Positions 1 to 6,907 of a stretch of 11,353 nucleotides of DNA are shown here, in pieces (the stretch's first letter is position 1; every line of letters starts with the position of its first letter). The stretch comes from Actinomycetota bacterium (GTDB lineage: Bacteria; Actinomycetota; Thermoleophilia; Gaiellales; Gaiellaceae). Below the pieces are notes generated by a model. It saw only the letters and a list, made by a program, of their open reading frames with translations, was not told the origin of the DNA and made no database searches. The position numbers and the translations under genes are program-made. The stretch covers positions 1-11,353 of the forward strand of contig VAXK01000159.1 of assembly GCA_005885565.1 (NCBI GenBank), written 5' to 3'.

Positions 1-1
1 C

Positions 2-271
2 GCCGGGGTGACGATCAACGAGGACGCCGACCCGGTGCTCGCGCAGGACATCGAGACCGCGATGGAGCGGATCGTCTCCGAGGGTTGGGGCGAGCACTCC
101 GACGCGGACGGCCCGAACGCGCCGTCGCACATCCGCGCGTCGCTGATCAGCCCGCAGGTGCTGGTGCCGCTGGCCGACGGTCGGCTCGCGCTCGGCCGGT
201 GGCAGGGGATCTTCTTCTGCGAGTTCGACGGGCCCCGCGACCGCAAGGTGTACGTCACGCCGCTGCGGTAA
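2..271 (+). CDS. YjbQ/UPF0047 family protein, 3' part only
   Basis: The reading frame is open at the left edge, so only the C-terminal ~89 residues of a family that is usually ~135-140 aa are present. The family fold is recognisable from TINEDADP near the start of the visible part, then SHIRASL, then DGRLALGRWQ and FCEFDGPR near the end, which together are the UPF0047/YjbQ core. E. coli YjbQ has been reported to have weak thiamine-phosphate synthase activity, but the physiological role of the family is not settled. An odd point is that the usual G-T-W-Q signature reads G-R-W-Q here. The stop is TAA at 269-271. The true start lies outside the window; the GTG at position 8 is internal, because conserved sequence precedes it. 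The family assignment is firm and the function is open. Confidence 0.88.
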   Translation, partial: AGVTINEDADPVLAQDIETAMERIVSEGWGEHSDADGPNAPSHIRASLISPQVLVPLADGRLALGRWQGIFFCEFDGPRDRKVYVTPLR

Positions 272-273
272 CT

Positions 274-308
274 CGCTGGCGCCGCCGGCCCCAGCGCGTG
301 TGAGTTTT
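274..308 (+). terminator. possible weak intrinsic terminator after the YjbQ-family gene
   Basis: CGCTGG (274-279) can pair with CCAGCG (291-296) across an 11-nt GC-rich loop. TTTT follows at 305-308, 8 nt past the stem. It begins 2 nt after the stop codon, which is a sensible place. The T-run is short and not directly attached to the stem, so this is a weak candidate. Confidence 0.35.
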
Positions 309-399
309 GGCCCCGGATTGGCACAGACACGTACCACGATGGCCGCTACCGTGAGGCTTCCCCGGGAGGGTGGGGGTTAGGGATGGGACCGCCCGGCGC

Positions 400-405
400 T
401 AGGCT
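400..405 (+). promoter_or_regulatory. candidate -10 element for leaderless rlmD-like mRNA
   Basis: TAGGCT (TANNNT) ends 9 nt before the GTG start at 415. No Shine-Dalgarno sequence precedes that start. This fits transcription beginning at or next to the start codon, as is common in actinobacteria. No convincing -35 box is seen. Confidence 0.4.
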
Positions 406-414
406 CCGTCCCTC

Positions 415-1779
415 GTGGGTGCACCTGTCGCCAAGGACCAGGAGCTCGAGCTCACCGTCGACTCGCTCGCGTACGGCGGGAACGGCGTCGCACGTCTGAA
501 CGGCTTCGTCGTCTTCGTCCGGCGTGGCCTCCCCGGCGATCGCGTGCGCGCGCGTGTGACGAAGGTGAAGCGAAACCATGCCGAGGCGCTCGCGACGGAG
601 GTGCTCGAGCCGAGCGCCGAGCGCGTCGACGCGCCCTGCTCGCACTACCCCGCCTGCGGCGGGTGCCGCTTCCAGGACCTGGCCTACGAGGCGCAGATAG
701 CGGCGAAGGAGGCGCAGGTCGCCGACGCGCTTCGTCGGCTCGGGGGCGTCGCCGAGCCGCCACTCGAGCCGATCCTCCCGGCCGTCGAGCGCTTCCACTA
801 CCGCAACAAGCTCGAGTACTCGTTCACGCCCGGCCCGGAGGGGCCGATCCTCGGCTTCCACAAGGCGGGACGCTGGGACGAGGTGCTCGACATCGAGCGC
901 TGCTGGCTCACGACCGAGCTCGGGAACGCGATCCGCGAAGCCGTCCGCGCGTGGGCGCGCGAGGAGAACCTGCCCGCCTACGACCAGGCCGAAGGGACGG
1001 GGTACCTGCGCCACCTCGTCGTCCGTGAGGGCCGCAACAGCGGCCAGGCCCTCGTCGAGCTCGTGACCGCTCCGGGCGAGCGCTTCGAGCGCGGCTACCT
1101 CGTGGAGGTGCTGCGGCGCTTCCCGGAGGTGCGCTCCATCCACTGGGCCGTGAACGACACGCCGGCCGAGGTGACGAACCTGCCGACGACGCTGCTCTTC
1201 GGGGATGACGCGATCGAGGAGGAGCTCCTGGGCCTGCGCTTCCGCGTGCGTCCGAACGCCTTCCTCCAGACCAACACGGCCATGGCCGAGCGGCTCTACG
1301 AGCTCGCGCTCGACGCGGCCGGCCTCACCGGCGGCGAGACGGTCTACGACCTCTACTGCGGGATCGGCACGATCGGGCTGGTCATGGCCGCGCAGGCCCT
1401 GACCGTCTGGGGCGTGGACGTCTCGGAGGAGTCGGTCGCGTGCGCGCTCGAGAACGCGGAGCTGAACGGGATCGGCAACGCGGCCTTCTTCGCCGGGAAC
1501 GTCGGCCAGGCGCTCGAGGACCTCCGCGAGCGCGCGGGGCCGCCGGACGTCGTCGTCGTCGACCCGCCGCGCGCGGGCCTCGCCGGGAAGGCGCTGCGGC
1601 GCGTCGGCGAGACCGGAGTGCCGCGGCTCGTCTATGTCTCCTGCAACCCGACCACGCTCGCCGGGGACCTGAAGCGGCTCGCGGCCGACTACGGCTACCG
1701 GCTCGAGCGGGCGCGTCCGGTGGACATGTTCCCGCACACCCCGCACGTCGAGACCGTCGCCCTCCTGAGCCGCTCTTGA
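415..1779 (+). CDS. rlmD: 23S rRNA (uracil-C5)-methyltransferase, RlmD/RumA (TrmA) family
   Basis: This is a 454-aa SAM-dependent m5U RNA methyltransferase. A TRAM RNA-binding domain covers roughly residues 8-65. The cysteines expected to hold a [4Fe-4S] cluster are C75, C81, C84 and C163. The Rossmann-fold methyltransferase domain shows QTN (285-287), the SAM loop DLYCGIGTIGL (312-322) and DPPRAG (383-388). The catalytic cysteine C410 lies in VSCNPTTL, and the general-base glutamate E446 lies in the closing HTPHVETV motif. All key residues are intact, so it should be active. Length and motif order match RlmD/RlmC. Which uridine it modifies (23S U1939, U747 or another) cannot be read from sequence, so the symbol is tentative. 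The GTG start at 415 has no ribosome binding site and follows a -10-like TAGGCT. The next gene overlaps its stop codon. Confidence 0.92.
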   Translation: MGAPVAKDQELELTVDSLAYGGNGVARLNGFVVFVRRGLPGDRVRARVTKVKRNHAEALATEVLEPSAERVDAPCSHYPACGGCRFQDLAYEAQIAAKEAQVADALRRLGGVAEPPLEPILPAVERFHYRNKLEYSFTPGPEGPILGFHKAGRWDEVLDIERCWLTTELGNAIREAVRAWAREENLPAYDQAEGTGYLRHLVVREGRNSGQALVELVTAPGERFERGYLVEVLRRFPEVRSIHWAVNDTPAEVTNLPTTLLFGDDAIEEELLGLRFRVRPNAFLQTNTAMAERLYELALDAAGLTGGETVYDLYCGIGTIGLVMAAQALTVWGVDVSEESVACALENAELNGIGNAAFFAGNVGQALEDLRERAGPPDVVVVDPPRAGLAGKALRRVGETGVPRLVYVSCNPTTLAGDLKRLAADYGYRLERARPVDMFPHTPHVETVALLSRS

Positions 1780-2774
1780 GCCTCTACGACGCCGTCGCCG
1801 AGCTGCCGCTTCGTGTGGAGAGCTACGAGCTCGAGCGGCTCGAGCAACCCGTGTCGAGCGGGTTCACCCGCGTGACGACGGTGATCCACCTCCAAGGCGC
1901 GGGCGAGGAGGGCGTGGGGGAGGACGTCACCTACGACGCCGCGCAGCACCCGCCGCCGGGCGACCTGTCGCTCGCCGGCGACCACACGCTCGACTCCTAC
2001 TCGACTGCGCTCGAGCCGCACGCGTTCAGCGACCACCGCCGGTGGGGCTTCGAGAGCGCGGCGCTCGATCTCGCGCTGCGGCAGGCCGGCCGGTCGCTCG
2101 CCGACGTCGTGGAGCGCGAGCCGCGGCCGGTCCGGTTCGTCGTCTCAAAGCGCTTCGACTCGATCGAGGTGCTGCGGAAGCTGCTCGACCGGTATCCGGG
2201 CACGCGCTTCAAGCTGGACCCGACGAGCGACTGGAGCGACGAGCTCGTCGAGCAGCTCGCCGCCCTGGCCGGAGTCGACACGGTCGACCTCAAAGGCGCG
2301 TACCACGGCACCATGGTCGACCTGCCGCCCGACCCGGCGCTGTACGAGCGTGTCGCGCGCGCCTTCCCGGAGGCGTGGATCGAGGATCCGGCGCTCACCG
2401 ACGAGACGGAACCCGTGCTCGAGCCGTACCGCGAACGGATCACGTGGGACGCGCCGATCCACTCGGTCGCAGACGTCGTGTGGCTGCCGTTCCAGCCGCG
2501 CACGCTGAACGTCAAGCCCTCCCGCTTCGGCCCGGTCCGCGAGCTCTTCGCCTTCTACGACCACTGCGCCGAGCACGGGATCGGGCTCTACGGCGGCGGG
2601 CAGTTCGAGCTCGGCCCGGGCCGCGGGCAGGTTCAGTATCTCGCCTCGCTCTTCTGCCCCGACGCGCCGAACGACGTCGCGCCGAGCGGCTACAACGCCG
2701 TCGAGCCGGCCGACGGGCTGCCGGTCAGTCCGCTGGAGCCGACTCCCGCTCCGACCGGGTTCCGCTGGCTCTGA
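1776..2774 (+). CDS. enolase-superfamily protein of unassigned function
   Basis: This 332-aa protein has an N-terminal capping-type region (about 1-115) and a C-terminal barrel domain. The barrel carries plausible superfamily active-site positions in order: K146 (RFKLD), D171 (TVDLKG), E203 (WIEDP), D225 (TWDAP) and K247 (NVKPSR). The order resembles the mandelate racemase/muconate lactonizing and methylaspartate ammonia-lyase branches. An alternative alignment takes D148 as the first metal ligand. The second lysine of the usual K-x-K pair is aspartate (K146-L-D148), so the reaction cannot be assigned from known subgroups. The start is TTG at 1776, overlapping the rlmD stop as TTGA. The protein reads sensibly from there (MSLYDAVAELPLRVE) and coupling explains the absence of a ribosome binding site; GTG at 1815 is a fallback. 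Its last 50 bp overlap the convergent membrane-protein gene. No inositol or menaquinone genes lie next to it to hint at a substrate. Confidence 0.78.
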   Translation: MSLYDAVAELPLRVESYELERLEQPVSSGFTRVTTVIHLQGAGEEGVGEDVTYDAAQHPPPGDLSLAGDHTLDSYSTALEPHAFSDHRRWGFESAALDLALRQAGRSLADVVEREPRPVRFVVSKRFDSIEVLRKLLDRYPGTRFKLDPTSDWSDELVEQLAALAGVDTVDLKGAYHGTMVDLPPDPALYERVARAFPEAWIEDPALTDETEPVLEPYRERITWDAPIHSVADVVWLPFQPRTLNVKPSRFGPVRELFAFYDHCAEHGIGLYGGGQFELGPGRGQVQYLASLFCPDAPNDVAPSGYNAVEPADGLPVSPLEPTPAPTGFRWL

Positions 2775-3480
2775 GCCGGCGCCAGAGCAAGTCGGCGTTC
2801 GCGAGCAGGAAGGCGATCGAGAGCAGCGGAGTGGCGGGCAGCGCGCGGTTCGTCCAGGCCGCGAGCGCCGTCGTCGTCCCGAACGAGAGCGCCATCAGCA
2901 CGAAGGTGGCCCCGACGCGAAGGCGAAACCGCGCCGCGGCGGCGAGGAAGAGCGCGAAGAAGAGGAGGTCGGGGAGCCCGAGGCTGGCGACGCCGGACTC
3001 GCCCGGGATCGGGAAGGCGAAGGAGAGCGCCGAGACGCCCTTCGGGTGCTTGAGGATCCTGCTCGTCGGGCCCCAGAAGACCGAGTAGGCGTCCACCCAC
3101 GGGATGAGCGCGGCGATCAGCGCGACCCACGTGGCGCTCTCGAAGATGGCCAGGAAGACGAACGCCGCCGCGGCCGCGCCGCCGAGCTTCGCAAAGCTCG
3201 CCGGCTCGACGAGGCCCGCCGACTGGAAGGCCGCCGCCACGGCGGCGAAGGCAAGCGCCATCAGCGCGAGCTGGGCCAGGGGCGCGCGCCAGAAGGGGAG
3301 GACGGCGTAGACGAGCCCGAAGACGGCCGGCACGAGGAGGAGGCCGAGGAAGGCGACGTCCCACCAGGTCGAGACGTTCGGCCACGAGTCGGAGGTGGCG
3401 TAGTAGACGGCGAGCGCAGCGGCGAGCGCGGCGAAGGCCGCCGCCCGCCGGCGGTTCAGTACGGCGGCAGCTCGGCCCAC
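2725..3480 (-). CDS. polytopic membrane protein, presenilin/SPP-like (GxGD-type) candidate intramembrane protease
   Basis: This 251-aa protein is almost wholly hydrophobic, with about eight membrane segments (near 13-29, 42-62, 68-90, 97-116, 117-137, 164-184, 188-210 and 213-233). Three features follow the order of presenilin/signal peptide peptidase catalytic motifs. First, D130 lies inside a segment as WVDAYSVFWGP (compare YDVFW in SPP). Second, LGLPD with D171 opens the next segment (compare LGLGD). Third, NRALPATP (210-217) opens the last segment (compare PAL). The second glycine of GxGD is proline here, so activity is uncertain. Without that resemblance it would be a hypothetical membrane protein. 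The GTG start at 3480 lies 25 bp inside the 3' end of the uracil-DNA-glycosylase-like gene, which implies translational coupling; no other usable start precedes the first membrane segment. A charged tail of ~18 residues ends the protein. Confidence 0.7.
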   Translation of the reverse strand: MGRAAAVLNRRRAAAFAALAAALAVYYATSDSWPNVSTWWDVAFLGLLLVPAVFGLVYAVLPFWRAPLAQLALMALAFAAVAAAFQSAGLVEPASFAKLGGAAAAAFVFLAIFESATWVALIAALIPWVDAYSVFWGPTSRILKHPKGVSALSFAFPIPGESGVASLGLPDLLFFALFLAAAARFRLRVGATFVLMALSFGTTTALAAWTNRALPATPLLSIAFLLANADLLWRRLRASGTRSERESAPAD

Positions 3481-4043
3481 CAGGGCCCGAGCGCCTTGAA
3501 GGCGTTCCAGAAGCGCGTCTTCGCGGGTTGCTCGTCGAGCGACTCGTCGATGTCAGGCACGGCGAGAGCCTGGATCGTCGGCGTCCACCGCTGGAGCCCG
3601 CTCCCTTCTGGATCGACGGCGTCGGCGAGCGGGAAGGCGAGCGTGTTGAGGAACGCCACGGCGCGCTCGCCCATCGCGACGACGAGCTTCGGCCCCACGA
3701 TGTGGAGCTCACGGAGGAGGAACGGGCGCGACTCCTCCTCGTCGCCGTCGGCGAACTTGAGGCAGTTCGTCCCGTAGATCGCCATCGGGTCGACGCGCAG
3801 CCGCTGGAGCGACTTGAGGATCGCCTGGCCGGCGCGGCCGTAGAACGCGACGCCCTCCTGCACCTCCGCCGGCTGCGGCGCCGGCTTCAGCAGGAAGACG
3901 TCCGCGAGCGGGTGGCCGGAGCCGAGCACGGGCACGCGCGCTCCGCCCGCCGTGCGGGCGATCTCGTCGCCGAGCTCGTTGATCTCGAGAATGGCCTTTT
4001 GCAGGTATTTCTCGTAGATCTCGTCGGTGGGAACAGCACACAC
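3456..4043 (-). CDS. uracil-DNA glycosylase superfamily protein (divergent)
   Basis: This 195-aa protein has the family-4/5-like UDG core: VPVLGSGHPLADV (38-49), KPAP (53-56), then GVAFYGRAGQAILKSL (64-79), the equivalent of the GxPFVGRAG loop. IYGTNCLKF (89-97) corresponds to the YITNVVKC strand, and VGPKLVVAMG (116-125) is the usual central strand. Family-4 enzymes normally carry four cysteines for a [4Fe-4S] cluster; only C2 and C94 exist here. The usual C-terminal H-P-S/H-P motif is not visible, and that region reads VPDIDESLDE. Binding to damaged DNA is plausible, while base-excision activity is uncertain. The GTG start at 4043 is 23 bp after the upstream fusion gene's stop, with a weak GAGAAG upstream. 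The frame stays open further upstream but only antisense-like, compositionally biased sequence is found there. The 3' end overlaps the membrane-protein gene by 25 bp. Confidence 0.75.
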   Translation of the reverse strand: MCAVPTDEIYEKYLQKAILEINELGDEIARTAGGARVPVLGSGHPLADVFLLKPAPQPAEVQEGVAFYGRAGQAILKSLQRLRVDPMAIYGTNCLKFADGDEEESRPFLLRELHIVGPKLVVAMGERAVAFLNTLAFPLADAVDPEGSGLQRWTPTIQALAVPDIDESLDEQPAKTRFWNAFKALGPWWAELPPY

Positions 4044-4066
4044 GGCGGCTCTTCTCAGGTTCTCGG

Positions 4067-5797
4067 CTAGCGCACTCTTTCCTTGGCCTGCGCGACCCAC
4101 TTGAGCGACTGGAGGTAGACGAGCGACTTCGGGCGGCGCAGCACCTGGGCGCTCCGCAGGCTGATCAGGAACTCCTCCGGGCCCTCGAAGGCGCGCATGC
4201 GCAGGACGCCCGTGCCGAGGCCCTGGAGGACGTGCGCGTCCGAGCCGGCGCCCATCGTCAGGTTGTACTTCGTCGCGAAGCGGAGCGCCTCGTCGTTGTA
4301 GGCGTCGAAGAGGAGCCGGGCGTTGTAGACCTCGAAGACGTCGATGTCGGCGAGGTGCCGGTGCAGGGTCGGCGCGTCGGGGATCGCGTGGAGCCGGTCG
4401 AACGGGTGGGGGAGGTAGACGAGGCCGCCCTGGGAGCGGATCGCGGCGATCGTGTCGGCGAAGGAGAGGCCGCGCGGGATCTCCTCGGTGAGGAAGAGGC
4501 CGATCACCTCGCCCTGGCCGGCGGTCTTGACCTCCTCGCCCGGGACGACGACGAGGTCGCGGCCGCGCGCGAGCTCGAGGGCCTCGAGCGCGCCGCCGAG
4601 GGCGTTGTGGTCGGTGACGGCGATCGCGCCCAGCCCCTCGAGCTCCGCGTGCTCGAGGAGCTCGCCGACCTCGACGCGGCAGTCGTGCGACCAGCTCGTG
4701 TGCGTATGGAGGTCGCAGAGGATCCACTCGCGGTCGGCGAGCGGATCGGCCTCGCGGCGCGGCCGGCGGCGTCCGGCGAGGCGACGGTAGAGGGCGTCCA
4801 GCTCGGCGGCGACCGCGTCGAAGCTCTGCTTCTCCGCTTCCGCGCGGTTCTTCGCGGCGGTCCGGCCACGGTAGTCGTCGTCCTCGGCGAGGCGGGCGAA
4901 TGCGGCGGCGGCGAGCTCCGGCTGCTCCCGCATCGCGGGCGGCGCGGCCACGGCCGCGCCGGCGGCCGCCGCCTCGAGCGGCATGCGCTGGAGGCCGGTG
5001 AGGGCGGGTACGACGATGCTCGCCTCGCCGAAGATCGGGGCGCGGGCGCGGCCGTCGCGCGCGGTTCGGACGTGGATGCGCTCGCGGAGCGATGCGGGGC
5101 GGTAGGGGTGGCCGGCGAGCGGCTTCGTCCGGAGCAGGATCAGTTCCCAGTCGGGAACCTCGCGCAGGGCGCGGATCACGGCGCGGGCGAGCGGCCGCTC
5201 CGTGGGCCGCCATTCGAGCACGGCGAGACGCCGCTTCTCGCCGGGGCGGAACAGGTCGAGGTCGACCCCCGGCGAGACGACCGTGTACTCGCCGGGAAAG
5301 CGCGTCGCGGCGGCCTCGGCGGTCTCCTCGCTCGTCGCCACGAGGGCGTCGACGCGCCCGAGCAGGCGCTCGCGCTGGCTGCGGCCTGGCGGGTAGCCGA
5401 GCCGTTCCGGTGAGAGGAAGGTGGCGACCGCGAGCGCCTGGGCATCGCGGAGGGCCAGGTACGACAGGCTCGGGAGCCCGGGCTCGAAGCCGTGGACGAC
5501 GTCGTAGCGGCCGACCGCGAGCGCCAGCGAGAGGTTCGCGCGGACGCCGACCGGGACGCCGACGCGGCTACGGCGCGAGACGGGCAGGGCGGGGCCGAGG
5601 GCGATCACCTCGGCGTCGGCCCCGTCAAGGAGGGCGCGGCGGCCCGCAAGGAGATCGGCTGTCCTGCTCGAGGGCGCGAGCACGGTGACGTGGTGCCCGA
5701 GCCTGCGGAGCCCGGCGGCGACCCCGGCGACGTGCTCGTTCACGTCGTGCGGCTGAGACCACGCGAACGGCGAGACGAGGCACACGCGGAGGCTCAT
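4067..5797 (-). CDS. glycosyltransferase (GT-B/GT4-like) fused to a PHP-family phosphoesterase
   Basis: This is a 576-aa two-domain protein. Residues 1-340 form a GT-B glycosyltransferase: an N-terminal Rossmann half (CLVSPFAWSQPHDVNEHV, GLRRLGHHVTVLAP), the linker VVSPGVDLDLFRPG (173-186), and a C-terminal half ending in PLEAAAAG (273-280). The first glutamate of the GT4 EX7E pair is not evident. After a basic linker (343-349), residues 358-525 form a PHP domain with a complete metal set: DLHTHT (H364, H366), TDH (D396, H397), PGEE (E421), LPHP (H464) and GSDAH (D520, H522). PHP domains act as metal-dependent phosphoesterases. The substrate of this pairing is unknown; a sugar-nucleotide or sugar-phosphate link would be a guess. 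The ATG start follows -10-like TAGACT by 9 nt with no ribosome binding site. It likely leads an operon with the UDG-like and membrane-protein genes. Confidence 0.87.
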   Translation of the reverse strand: MSLRVCLVSPFAWSQPHDVNEHVAGVAAGLRRLGHHVTVLAPSSRTADLLAGRRALLDGADAEVIALGPALPVSRRSRVGVPVGVRANLSLALAVGRYDVVHGFEPGLPSLSYLALRDAQALAVATFLSPERLGYPPGRSQRERLLGRVDALVATSEETAEAAATRFPGEYTVVSPGVDLDLFRPGEKRRLAVLEWRPTERPLARAVIRALREVPDWELILLRTKPLAGHPYRPASLRERIHVRTARDGRARAPIFGEASIVVPALTGLQRMPLEAAAAGAAVAAPPAMREQPELAAAAFARLAEDDDYRGRTAAKNRAEAEKQSFDAVAAELDALYRRLAGRRRPRREADPLADREWILCDLHTHTSWSHDCRVEVGELLEHAELEGLGAIAVTDHNALGGALEALELARGRDLVVVPGEEVKTAGQGEVIGLFLTEEIPRGLSFADTIAAIRSQGGLVYLPHPFDRLHAIPDAPTLHRHLADIDVFEVYNARLLFDAYNDEALRFATKYNLTMGAGSDAHVLQGLGTGVLRMRAFEGPEEFLISLRSAQVLRRPKSLVYLQSLKWVAQAKERVR

Positions 5798-5806
5798 CTG
5801 CGAGCG

Positions 5807-5812
5807 AGTCTA
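5807..5812 (-). promoter_or_regulatory. candidate -10 element for the glycosyltransferase-PHP gene
   Basis: On the minus strand this reads TAGACT (TANNNT), ending 9 nt before the ATG at 5797, which lacks a Shine-Dalgarno sequence. It fits a leaderless or near-leaderless transcript starting the three-gene block 5797-2725. No good -35 is present. Confidence 0.4.
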
Positions 5813-5982
5813 GCCCTCGCCGAGCGGAAGGAGCGGGCGCTCGGCCGTAAGCCGGGCCCGGGCGGCGCGCGTGTGACGACCTCGGCGCGAAGCCGGCACA
5901 GACAGGTGCGCCGCGGCTCGATACGCTCGCAGCGGGGAGGAGGCCGGGCGCGCCTTGAACAGGACGCCCCGCGGCGAGGCGA

Positions 5983-6849
5983 TCAGCGGAGCGCGGGCAG
6001 CGGGTCGACCGCCGCTCCCCGCAGCCGAACCTCGAAGTGGAGGTGCGGGCCGTTCGCATCGCCCGTCGCGCCGACGCGTCCCACCCGCTCGCCGGCGCCG
6101 ACGCGCTGCCCCACCCGGACGCCCACGCGGGAGAGGTGTGCGTACATGGTGCGAACGCCGTCCCGGTGGGCGATCGTCACGAGCAGGCCCCAACCGCCGG
6201 CGCGGTACCCGGCCCACACGACCCGGCCCGCCGCAGCGGCGGCGACGGGCGTGCCCGCCGGCGCGATCAGGTCGACGCCGGCGTGGAACCCGTAGCCGCG
6301 CGGGCCGAAGGGGCTGCCGATCGGTCCACGGAGCGGCCACGCGAGCGAGATCGGCAGCCGGAGCAGCGGCGCGTGGAGGGCAGCGAGCGTTCCGCTACTC
6401 GCAACCCCGTCGGGTCGAAGCCCGGCGAACCGCTGAAACCGTCGCAGCGCTCCCGCCGTCCGAGCCCCGAAGCGGCCGTCGAAGGGACCGGACGGAAAGC
6501 CGTGCCAGGCGAGCAGGAACTGGAGCTCGGCGACGTCCCAGCCGAAGGCGCGTACCGCGAGCGGACGGCTGCCGAGCGCGTGCCGACCGTAGCGGCCGAG
6601 GGCGGCTCGCGTGCGCGGGCCCGCGATCCCGTCGACGGGCAGGTGCGCGCGGCGCTGGAAAGCGCGCACGGCAGTCGTCGTCGTCCGGCCGGCGACGCCG
6701 TCGATCGTCCCCGCATAGAGGCCGCGGGCGCTGAGCCCGACCTGGAGCGCGGCTACCCCCGATTGCCCGGCACCGGCGGCGGAGCCTGCGAACGCCAGGG
6801 CGGCCGCAACCGCGACGAGACACGCGCATGCCCGTGGCCGCGAGGGCAT
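5983..6849 (-). CDS. secreted M23 (LytM-type) metallopeptidase with two peptidoglycan-binding repeats
   Basis: This 288-aa protein begins with a signal peptide (basic residues R4 and R6, hydrophobic stretch 10-22, likely cleavage after the AGA at 25-27). Two PG_binding_1-type repeats follow, about 30-88 (VAALQVGLSARGLYAGTIDG, TTTAVRAFQRR) and 103-160 (VAELQFLLAWHGFPSGPFDG, TAGALRRFQRF). The C-terminal M23 domain, about 170-288, has zinc and catalytic residues H189 and D193 (FHAGVD), H237 (YAHLS) and H269/H271 (GPHLHFE). It should cut peptide cross-links in the cell wall outside the membrane, or act as a cell-wall regulator. All signature residues are intact. The ATG start has no clear ribosome binding site. 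It lies 58 bp downstream of the inositol-phosphate synthase gene on the same strand, so it may be cotranscribed, but a functional link is not obvious. Confidence 0.9.
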   Translation of the reverse strand: MPSRPRACACLVAVAAALAFAGSAAGAGQSGVAALQVGLSARGLYAGTIDGVAGRTTTTAVRAFQRRAHLPVDGIAGPRTRAALGRYGRHALGSRPLAVRAFGWDVAELQFLLAWHGFPSGPFDGRFGARTAGALRRFQRFAGLRPDGVASSGTLAALHAPLLRLPISLAWPLRGPIGSPFGPRGYGFHAGVDLIAPAGTPVAAAAAGRVVWAGYRAGGWGLLVTIAHRDGVRTMYAHLSRVGVRVGQRVGAGERVGRVGATGDANGPHLHFEVRLRGAAVDPLPALR

Positions 6850-6907
6850 GCGCGCGATATCGGCAGGAGCGGCGGCGAGCTTCAGCCCCGGCGCCGCTGC
6901 GGCCGCC

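Noticed and set aside
346..1746. A 466-codon open frame on the minus strand opposite the RNA methyltransferase gene
   Set aside because: It is the high-GC antisense shadow of a gene with all family motifs; its translation is Arg/Val/Glu/Leu-biased with no recognisable domain.
4044..5213. A long N-terminal extension of the uracil-DNA-glycosylase-like frame
   Set aside because: The extension reads as Arg/Pro-rich out-of-frame translation of the upstream fusion gene; family homology begins just after the GTG at 4043.
4232..5413. A 393-codon open frame on the plus strand opposite the glycosyltransferase-PHP gene
   Set aside because: It has shadow composition, no domain, and covers the codons of intact catalytic motifs on the other strand.
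5820..5844. Inverted repeat CCGAGCG / CGCTCGG between the M23 and glycosyltransferase genes
   Set aside because: The 11-nt loop, absence of a T-run and very high local GC make a chance pairing likely; it does not fit a terminator on either strand.
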